Positions 42,928-49,566 of a stretch of 64,000 bases of DNA are shown in pieces. The notes below the pieces were generated by a model. The model had not been told where the DNA came from. It saw only the letters and a list, made by a program, of their open reading frames with translations, and did not search any database. Origin of the DNA: an uncultured Lachnospiraceae bacterium (GTDB taxonomy: Bacteria > Bacillota > Clostridia > Lachnospirales > Lachnospiraceae); assembly GCA_934339365.1 (NCBI GenBank), contig CAKRHW010000002.1, positions 186,001 through 250,000 of the forward strand, written 5' to 3'. Made by a program: the position numbers and the translations under genes. Within the stretch, counting starts at the first letter, position 1. The number at the start of each line of letters is the position of its first letter.

Positions 42928-43719
42928 CTATATATATTTTTTTATCTTAATTAACAAACGTCCTTTTCGTGTTACTGTCTGTTGTCCAGCATAAACATAA
43001 CGTCCTAATTTTCTAATAGAAACAATGTCATTTTCTTTTAATTGATAAGCATTGGATGTAATTCTTTTTCCATTTACAAATACCATTCCATTTTCAATAT
43101 ATTCCACTGCATTGCTTCTTGAAATCTGAAATGCAATTGATGAGACACGATCTAATCTTACACTTGAAACGGTTCCTTCTATCAATTTTAAATCTGGCTG
43201 AAAAGAAAAATCCATCTCATCAATCAAACTGCTTTTCATCAAAGTGTGTTTGATTTTAGTTAAATGTTCACAAATAAAATCACTAAGCGATTTTATCGCT
43301 ATAATATAAATTTTCTGTTCATTCTTATCAAGGAAAATATCTCCAATTTTACATCGGTCAATACCTAAACCCATTAATGTACCTAGAACATCTCTATGTG
43401 ACAGTTCTTCACTAAATTTCTTATTGATTGGTTCAACAAGAATTACCTGAAATGGTGTAGAAAAATTATGTTTGTCTAATTCTCTTTCTGATACATAAGA
43501 TGGTTGAAAAACAATAACTTTTCTTTCTGCATAATCACTACCACCTAACATTTCCCATGTTACAGGTGGTAAGTTATGTATATTATTTCGAAAAATATCC
43601 TGTTCATTTAAATTTAGAAAATCGGTGTATGTGTAAATATTACGTTGATAGCAACGATTCGCTAGCTCCGCAAAACGTTTTTGCAAATATAATGAATCTT
43701 TTTCCTCGTTATTTTTCAT
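42928..43719 (-). CDS. ylmH: YlmH family S4-domain RNA-binding protein
   Basis: 263 residues. The family N-terminal and middle regions (DIFLDKNEQKIYIIA) are followed by a C-terminal S4 domain at about 185-245 (LDRVSSIAFQISRSNAVEYIENGMVFVNGK). YlmH binds 50S-peptidyl-tRNA complexes in ribosome quality control in Bacillus. It starts two bases after the sepF stop. Confidence 0.92.
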   Translation of the reverse strand: MKNNEEKDSLYLQKRFAELANRCYQRNIYTYTDFLNLNEQDIFRNNIHNLPPVTWEMLGGSDYAERKVIVFQPSYVSERELDKHNFSTPFQVILVEPINKKFSEELSHRDVLGTLMGLGIDRCKIGDIFLDKNEQKIYIIAIKSLSDFICEHLTKIKHTLMKSSLIDEMDFSFQPDLKLIEGTVSSVRLDRVSSIAFQISRSNAVEYIENGMVFVNGKRITSNAYQLKENDIVSIRKLGRYVYAGQQTVTRKGRLLIKIKKYI

Positions 43720-43721
43720 AT

Positions 43722-44318
43722 CTACAGTGCATTAAGGCTGAAATCATCACCTGCTGCTACCGTTGATGCTGTTGAAGATGATAAAATCTTATCTGGAATG
43801 TCTCCTGAAATATCAACTGTTGAAGGTGTTAACAATACAATATAATTTGAAATCTTCTGCATATTACCTTCAATCGCATAAGTAGATCCTGATGTAAAAT
43901 CAACAATCTTTTGTGCCAGATCCATATGAATGCCTTCAAGATTTAAGATTACAGCCTTTCCAGCTAAAAGAATATCAGCAATTTCTTTTGCATCTTCATA
44001 CTTGGTTGGTTTTACAATGCAGACTTCCATATTTGAATTCTTTCTCATTGGAATCACTTTACTATTCGTTTTAGGTCTTGTCTGTCTACGAGGCTGTACT
44101 TCTTCTTCCTCGTAATCGTCTACAATCTCTCTTTCTCTCTTTGGTGCTTTCTTTCTTGAAACTTTTACTGGTTCTTCTTCATATTCTTCATCTTTGGAAA
44201 CTTTCTTTTCTGATTCCGAAGAATTGTCATAATCATCGTAGTCATCATATTCATCATAATCGTCATAGTCTTCGTTTAATTTCATAAGATTAAGTAATGC
44301 ATCTGTCAATTTTGCCAT
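43722..44318 (-). CDS. sepF: Cell division protein SepF
   Basis: FtsZ membrane tether. 198 residues: an amphipathic N-terminus (MAKLTDALLNLMKL), then a strongly acidic D/Y repeat (about 17-32) and charged linker to about 90, then the SepF core (VCIVKPTKYEDAKEIADILLAGKAVILNLEG near 98-128, IVDFTSGSTYAIEGNMQKIS near 136-155). The D/Y-rich run is longer than in Bacillus. Followed by ylmH. Confidence 0.93.
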   Translation of the reverse strand: MAKLTDALLNLMKLNEDYDDYDEYDDYDDYDNSSESEKKVSKDEEYEEEPVKVSRKKAPKREREIVDDYEEEEVQPRRQTRPKTNSKVIPMRKNSNMEVCIVKPTKYEDAKEIADILLAGKAVILNLEGIHMDLAQKIVDFTSGSTYAIEGNMQKISNYIVLLTPSTVDISGDIPDKILSSSTASTVAAGDDFSLNAL

Positions 44319-44339
44319 TTTTAATTCTCCTATTCATCC

Positions 44340-45035
44340 TTAAATATTATAATTTCTTTCGCCAAATATTCCAGTACCAACTCTTACCATGGTTGCTCCT
44401 TCTTCAATTGCAATCTGATAATCATTTGTCATCCCCATTGACAAAATAGTCATACTAACATTATCAATGTTTTCTTGATTAATGTCAACATATAAATCGT
44501 GTAATTGTGAAAAATATTTTCTATTTTCCTCCGGATTTGGTGTATAAGGTGCAACTGTCATCAATCCTTTTACACGTACATGAGCAAATTCAGAAATAAT
44601 TTTCAAATTCTCTTTTACTTCATTTAACTGAAATCCAAATTTGGATTCCTCATTTGCTACATTTACCTCAAGCAAAATATCTGTAATCAGGTTTTTCTTT
44701 GCACTTTCCTGCTCAATCTGTTTTGCTAATCGTACTGAATCAACAGAATGGATTAATTTTGCTTTCCCAATGATATATTTTACCTTATTTCTTTGCAAAT
44801 GTCCAATCAGATGCCAGTTGATTTTCTGGTCTTTTAATATTTCCATCTTATCACACATCTCCTGAACCTTATTTTCTCCAAAATCCTTTTCTCCACATTT
44901 GATACATTCTTCAATCATAGAGACTGGTTTGGTTTTACTTACATCAATGAGTGTAATCTCATCCACTGAACGATTTGCTTTTTCACAAGCTGCAATTATA
45001 TTTTCGTGTACTTTTTTTAAATTTTCTTCAATCAT
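44340..45035 (-). CDS. yggS: YggS family PLP homeostasis protein
   Basis: 231 residues, single alanine-racemase-like barrel that carries PLP without known catalysis. PLP lysine is in VSKTKP near 34; DFGENKVQE near 50-58, NWHLIGHLQRNK near 74-85 and LSMGMTNDYQIAIEEGATMVRVGTGIFG near 198-225 complete the signature. Sits before sepF as in most Firmicutes. Confidence 0.95.
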   Translation of the reverse strand: MIEENLKKVHENIIAACEKANRSVDEITLIDVSKTKPVSMIEECIKCGEKDFGENKVQEMCDKMEILKDQKINWHLIGHLQRNKVKYIIGKAKLIHSVDSVRLAKQIEQESAKKNLITDILLEVNVANEESKFGFQLNEVKENLKIISEFAHVRVKGLMTVAPYTPNPEENRKYFSQLHDLYVDINQENIDNVSMTILSMGMTNDYQIAIEEGATMVRVGTGIFGERNYNI

Positions 45036-45093
45036 AGCATTTTACCTTCTATAATACTTCGTGTGAATCCTTTCTTTCTATTTTTTTACAAAT

Positions 45094-46491
45094 TTATTGA
45101 AATACCACTTGATTCTCTTTGACAGAATTTCCGTCTAAAACAATATGATCATAAATAATCAGACCATAACTATTTTCTGATTCAACAATATAGTAATCAT
45201 TTGCTTCTGATAAAATATTAATTTCCCGAAACATGGTATAACCATTATTAATATTATAGACACCCATAATTGTCTGTTTTGCACCAACCTGATATTGGTC
45301 AGAAGAGTCATTTTTTACAATGACATCGCCCTGTTGAATCTTTTCCTGATCCACAAGATAATATTTATCCGTCTTATTATAAATTGTTGGCTGTATTTTC
45401 TCAGTTGATTCTTTCCCTTTGTCATCATATTTTTGTAAATTAAAGGAAATGGTTGTTCCATCTGATGAAATGGTTGCATATTCAACTGGAATTGTAAAAA
45501 ATTCTTTTTCTACGACAGCAGATTTAGGAACCTTTAATCCCTTCAATGGCGTATCTAAAATCTCAAGATTTAAAAATCGGTCTGTCGCATATCTTGTCAT
45601 ATAATTATTTAATGTGATTTTTCCGTATAATCCATTTTTCGATGAAACAATTTCAAAATTACCCGTTGTTGTAACATTATCCTTTAAAAACTTAATAGAA
45701 ACATTTTTTTTATCTTTGTAATTTTTTGCCTGATCTTTTGTCAAAGGAATTACAATATCCCACAGTTCATCATTAATGGTTTTATAGATTGGAGAACCTT
45801 TCTCTACCTTCATGTTCGATGTAAAACTTGCTTTTTTATACTTGGTTTCATCAAAATCAGATTTTGTAATCTGACTAGCTTCCTTTGTTTCGTAATTATC
45901 TACAGCATAAACCACTACACCCGATGCAGCAGCTTTTTTAATTTCAAATTGATGTTCTTTACCAGAACTTGCCAGTGTTTTATTAATAGACTCTAATGAA
46001 TTTGAATTCATATATTCTAAAATTGTACTTTCTAAATCAAATTTGAAATCATAAACAGCATCAAATTTCATATTCTGATAAGAACTACTAAATGCACTCA
46101 ATTGTTCTTTGATAGAATTTAGATTACTATCTGAGAGTTGATTTCCTTCTTCTGATAAATCTTTTAAAAGATTCTTTACTGTACCACTTTCATCTAGCGA
46201 ATACAACGTAGATGTAACATTAACACGATTTCCTTCCCTGACATAATAGTTAATATATCCATTTTTGTCTGCATAAAAAATTTTTTCATTTCTTAACGCT
46301 ATTCCGGTATATTTTTGAATGGTAGAAGAACTATTTCCCTCCGAAACCTCATAAAATGTAACCTTACTCTTTGTAAAATATAATAAACTACTAATCAATA
46401 TGTAGATAAACGTAATGCTAAAAATAATAACACCTATATTAATATTTAAAGATCTTCGGTATTTTGTAAGTCTTGGATTTTTTTTAGTCAC
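45094..46491 (-). CDS. HlyD-like membrane-anchored protein of the division cluster
   Basis: About 465 residues. One membrane segment at about 22-44, then a large outside region. It has a barrel-sandwich-like start (IFYADKNGYINYYVREGNRV), a helical middle and a HlyD-type C-terminal part (AAASGVVVYAVDNYET). No partner ABC transporter is nearby; it lies upstream of yggS-sepF. GTG 46491 is chosen because AGGAGG sits just before it; the ATG at 46506 is inside that SD. Possible cell-wall or division role, inferred from position only. Confidence 0.75.
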   Translation of the reverse strand: MTKKNPRLTKYRRSLNINIGVIIFSITFIYILISSLLYFTKSKVTFYEVSEGNSSSTIQKYTGIALRNEKIFYADKNGYINYYVREGNRVNVTSTLYSLDESGTVKNLLKDLSEEGNQLSDSNLNSIKEQLSAFSSSYQNMKFDAVYDFKFDLESTILEYMNSNSLESINKTLASSGKEHQFEIKKAAASGVVVYAVDNYETKEASQITKSDFDETKYKKASFTSNMKVEKGSPIYKTINDELWDIVIPLTKDQAKNYKDKKNVSIKFLKDNVTTTGNFEIVSSKNGLYGKITLNNYMTRYATDRFLNLEILDTPLKGLKVPKSAVVEKEFFTIPVEYATISSDGTTISFNLQKYDDKGKESTEKIQPTIYNKTDKYYLVDQEKIQQGDVIVKNDSSDQYQVGAKQTIMGVYNINNGYTMFREINILSEANDYYIVESENSYGLIIYDHIVLDGNSVKENQVVFQ

Positions 46492-46536
46492 AAACTGCCT
46501 CCTCATATTTTGTTAACAATAAATTCCAGTATCTAT

Positions 46537-46571
46537 TTCTAACAGATACGAATACTAAGACTGTTAGAAAA
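46537..46571. repeat. inverted repeat upstream of the DUF378 gene
   Basis: Arms TTTCTAACAG (46537-46546) and CTGTTAGAAA (46562-46571), perfect, 15 bases apart, in the divergent gap between the HlyD-like gene and the DUF378 gene. A 10-base palindrome TTGTTAACAA lies at 46511-46520. Operator or leader hairpin; I could not place a convincing promoter here. Confidence 0.4.
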
Positions 46572-46590
46572 AAAAGAAAGGATGATGAAA

Positions 46591-46800
46591 ATGAACACAA
46601 AATGTATTGATTATACAGCTTTGACCATCACAATCATTGGTGCGATCAACTGGGGATTAATCGGTTTCTTCAAATTCAATCTTGTTTCATTCTTATTTGG
46701 AAATATGACCTGGCTATCGAGAATTGTTTACGCAATTGTCGGTTTATGTGGTCTGTATTTAATCTCCACATATGGCAGGATTAGAAATTCAGAACAATAA
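46591..46800 (+). CDS. DUF378 family small membrane protein
   Basis: About 69 residues with two membrane segments. The family pattern is DYTALTITIIGAINWGLIGFF near 5-25, then RIVYAIVGLCGLYLI. Function unknown. ATG 46591 has AAAGG 9 bases upstream; ATGs at 46582 and 46585 are alternatives. It is one of only two + strand genes in the right half. Confidence 0.8.
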   Translation: MNTKCIDYTALTITIIGAINWGLIGFFKFNLVSFLFGNMTWLSRIVYAIVGLCGLYLISTYGRIRNSEQ

Positions 46801-46838
46801 AAAAGAATTTTGTACCTTTCTATTTATTGACAAAGCAA

Positions 46839-46874
46839 ATAGCTATTGTATAGTTCATACTATACAATAGCTAT
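46839..46874. terminator. 16-base perfect hairpin between convergent DUF378 gene and mgsA
   Basis: Arms 46839-46854 and 46859-46874 pair perfectly around TCAT; the core is AGCTATTGTATAG. It lies between two convergent stops and has no U-tract on either strand, like the hairpins at 33710 and 36361. Confidence 0.65.
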
Positions 46875-46884
46875 ATTCAATTGA

Positions 46885-47283
46885 CTATCCACGATACATT
46901 TCTCTCCAGTCTAAGTCTCCTCTTTCAAGAGCCTTTACTAGTAATTCCGCTGTTGCGACATTTGATGCTAATGGAATATTATGCATATCACAAAGTCTGA
47001 TTGCCTTATCTACATCTGGTTCATGAGACTTTGGCGTAAAAGGATCTCTTAAGAAAATAACTAAATCCATCTGATTCTGTTCAATCTGAGCACATAATTG
47101 CTGCTCTCCACCTAAGTGTCCTGCTAAGTACTTATGAATATTCAAATTCGTAACCTCTTCAATCAGTCTTCCGGTTGTACCTGTTGCATACAATTCATGT
47201 TTGCTCAAAATTCCACGATATGCAATGCAAAAATTCTGCATTAATTTTTTCTTACTTTCATGTGCTATTAACCCTATATTCAC
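46885..47283 (-). CDS. mgsA: Methylglyoxal synthase
   Basis: Converts dihydroxyacetone phosphate to methylglyoxal, a bypass for sugar phosphate overload. 132 residues. IALIAHESKK-like start (GLIAHESKKK), ATGTTG near 33-38, GHLGGEQQL near 55-63, and FLRDPFTPKSHEPD near 77-90 with the catalytic aspartate. Overlaps rodA by four bases. Confidence 0.95.
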   Translation of the reverse strand: MNIGLIAHESKKKLMQNFCIAYRGILSKHELYATGTTGRLIEEVTNLNIHKYLAGHLGGEQQLCAQIEQNQMDLVIFLRDPFTPKSHEPDVDKAIRLCDMHNIPLASNVATAELLVKALERGDLDWREMYRG

Positions 47284-48434
47284 AGTGATTCCTCCTCATC
47301 ATAATTTCTTTTGTATTGTAAGCTTACATTTAAAACTGTTCCCAGACTGGCAAATAATCCCAGTAAAGAATTAAGTCCATAACTTACAAATGGCAATGTT
47401 AAACCAGTATTAGGTATCAGCATCGTAACTACGGATATGTTAATAATTGATTGGAATCCAATTAACGCTCCTAATCCGCAGCATATAAGCTTTCCGGATA
47501 AATCCGGAGCTCGTGAACCTGTTAAAAAGCATTCAAAAACAATTAGTGCTAATAATAAAATAACAGATAAGCTTCCAACAAATCCTAGCTCTTCTCCTAC
47601 AATTGTGAATATAAAATCTGTATGTGCTTCTGATAAATAATCACCATTTTTAACACTGGTTATCTCGTTATTATTAAGGCCCTTTCCATACAATCCACCT
47701 GAGCCAATTGCTAAAACAGAATTCTCCTGCTGATATCGTATTTTAGTAGCATCCTCATTATTTTCATCATAAAAACCGATAATTCGATTATATTGATAAT
47801 CTTTCAAAATCTTCTGATTCGGCTGCATTACAAGATATATTAATATTATCACAATTGGTACTATAATTGCAACTATTCCACCAATAATCTTATAATTTAA
47901 TCCCGATAAATATATTATAGCACAATAAGTCAACACAATTACTATCGTTGTCGACAAGTCAGGCTGATCATAAATAAAATATGCAGGAATTGCAAGCAAA
48001 ACTAATAGTATGACTAAAAATTTGAATTTATTAATCCGATCTTTATATTTCCCTAGTAATTTTGCAAAAAACAGAATTAAAAATAACTTTGTCCATTCTG
48101 ATGGTTGTAACTGAAATCCTGGTAATTCAATCCATCTTTTAGCACCACCATTCGTAGAGCCAAAAAGTTTAACGCCTAAAAGCAATAACAGATTTATTGC
48201 ATAGTATATCCAATAAAACTTTAAGATAAACCTATAATCAATAAATGTAATCACTGCCATAATGCAGACAGAGATTATAAGTCCCATAATTTGTCTGGAT
48301 TCAAATTCTTTTCCGCCAGCACTTCCAATTACATTAATTCCTATTGTACATAAAATTAATACATATATTATTAATCGAATATTTAAATGTCTAAACCGAT
48401 ACCGTTGTATGGTATGTAATGCCCTTTTAATCAT
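47280..48434 (-). CDS. rodA: Rod shape SEDS protein RodA
   Basis: Peptidoglycan glycosyltransferase partner of PBP2. 384 residues with about ten membrane segments. SEDS motifs: GAKRWIELPGFQLQPSEWTKL near 94-114, the catalytic aspartate region IYDQPDLSTT near 153-162, and SEAHTDFIFTIVGEELGF near 268-285. Overlaps minE by eight bases, mgsA by four. Confidence 0.93.
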   Translation of the reverse strand: MIKRALHTIQRYRFRHLNIRLIIYVLILCTIGINVIGSAGGKEFESRQIMGLIISVCIMAVITFIDYRFILKFYWIYYAINLLLLLGVKLFGSTNGGAKRWIELPGFQLQPSEWTKLFLILFFAKLLGKYKDRINKFKFLVILLVLLAIPAYFIYDQPDLSTTIVIVLTYCAIIYLSGLNYKIIGGIVAIIVPIVIILIYLVMQPNQKILKDYQYNRIIGFYDENNEDATKIRYQQENSVLAIGSGGLYGKGLNNNEITSVKNGDYLSEAHTDFIFTIVGEELGFVGSLSVILLLALIVFECFLTGSRAPDLSGKLICCGLGALIGFQSIINISVVTMLIPNTGLTLPFVSYGLNSLLGLFASLGTVLNVSLQYKRNYDEEESL

Positions 48435-48693
48435 TATTTGTCCTAACCTCTTTTATTGGTATATTTGCGAATAGAGTTGGTATAGTTCCATCGCATTCCT
48501 CTGTATGAATCTGTATTTCAATATGTTCACAATCGATATCCATATATTTTGAAATTACACGAATGATATCATTTCGAATCATTTCCATTGTGTCAGGAGA
48601 ACAGCTTGTTCTCTCTGAAATCAGAAGTAATTTTAACCGATCTTTTGCAATGTTTCCTGAATCTTTTTTTCTTAATATATTGAACCAGTTCAT
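48427..48693 (-). CDS. minE: Cell division topological specificity factor MinE
   Basis: 88 residues. N-terminal anti-MinCD helix region (AKDRLKLLLISERTSC near 16-31) and C-terminal dimer domain (IIRVISKYMDIDCEHIEIQI). ATG 48693 lies 8 bases after GGAGG; five earlier codons in frame contain that SD. It needs MinD, encoded 35 bases upstream. MinC is not encoded here. Confidence 0.92.
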   Translation of the reverse strand: MNWFNILRKKDSGNIAKDRLKLLLISERTSCSPDTMEMIRNDIIRVISKYMDIDCEHIEIQIHTEECDGTIPTLFANIPIKEVRTNND

Positions 48694-48728
48694 ATTCAAC
48701 GCCTCCATTGCTTACAAATATCTTATTA

Positions 48729-49520
48729 CTATTCTCGATGAAATGCCTTTGCAATCCTTGCAAAAAAACCTTTTTTTTCATTTAAATCCATCAAAGGAAT
48801 CTCTTTTCCGAGAATTCTTTCTGTAATGTTCATATATGCTTTTCCTGCAAGAGAATCATTTCCAACTAATGGTTCTCCCCGATTAGTTGCAACAACAATA
48901 TTTTCATCATCCGGAACAGCACCAATAATATCAACACCTAAGATATCATATACATCTTCAACAGACATCATATCTCCTCTTTTTACCATATCCATTCGAA
49001 GCCGATTAATAATTAAATCTATTTTTTTCATTTCATTTGCTTCAAGCAATCCTACGACCCTGTCTGCATCTCGAATTGCAGATACTTCCGGAGTTGTAAC
49101 AACAAAAGCTCTGTCTGCACCGGCAATTGCATTTTTAAATCCCTGCTCAATTCCTGCCGGGCAGTCTAAAATAATAAAATCAAATTTATCTTTTAACTCT
49201 TCTATTAATTTCTTCATTTGTTCTGGTTTCACACTTGTTTTATCTTTTGTTTGTGCAGAAGGAAGCAAAAACAGATTTGGATATCTCTTGTCCTTAATTG
49301 CTGCCTGTTTTACTCTGCAATTTCCTTCAATTACATCAACAAGATTATAAACAATCCTATTTTCAAGTCCCATAACAACATCTAGATTGCGAAGTCCGAT
49401 GTCCGTATCAATCAAAAGAACTTTTTTCCCTTGCATTGCTAATCCTGTACCAATATTTGCAGATGTAGTTGTTTTTCCTACACCGCCTTTTCCTGAAGTA
49501 ACAACAATCACTTCACTCAT
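48729..49520 (-). CDS. minD: Septum site-determining ATPase MinD
   Basis: 263 residues. Deviant Walker A GKGGVGKTT near 10-18, Walker B FIILDCPAGI near 115-124, and a C-terminal amphipathic membrane-targeting helix (KKGFFARIAKAF). ATG 49520 follows GGAGGAATC. Immediately downstream of PBP2, where minC would be expected. Confidence 0.95.
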   Translation of the reverse strand: MSEVIVVTSGKGGVGKTTTSANIGTGLAMQGKKVLLIDTDIGLRNLDVVMGLENRIVYNLVDVIEGNCRVKQAAIKDKRYPNLFLLPSAQTKDKTSVKPEQMKKLIEELKDKFDFIILDCPAGIEQGFKNAIAGADRAFVVTTPEVSAIRDADRVVGLLEANEMKKIDLIINRLRMDMVKRGDMMSVEDVYDILGVDIIGAVPDDENIVVATNRGEPLVGNDSLAGKAYMNITERILGKEIPLMDLNEKKGFFARIAKAFHRE

Positions 49521-49566
49521 AAATGATTCCTCCATTAACTAAATGCTTCACTAAAATTAAAAGGCT

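Noticed and set aside
43722..44318. D/Y repeat in SepF as a tandem DNA repeat of interest
   Set aside because: It is a short acidic codon repeat within the variable linker of SepF, a region known to vary freely.
46511..46520. TTGTTAACAA as a Rex operator
   Set aside because: The two halves abut without the four-base centre of the Rex site, so it is only a palindrome.
48826..49350. 174-codon open frame on + opposite minD
   Set aside because: Antisense to a fully conserved minD, no SD, Ser/Ile-rich shadow translation.
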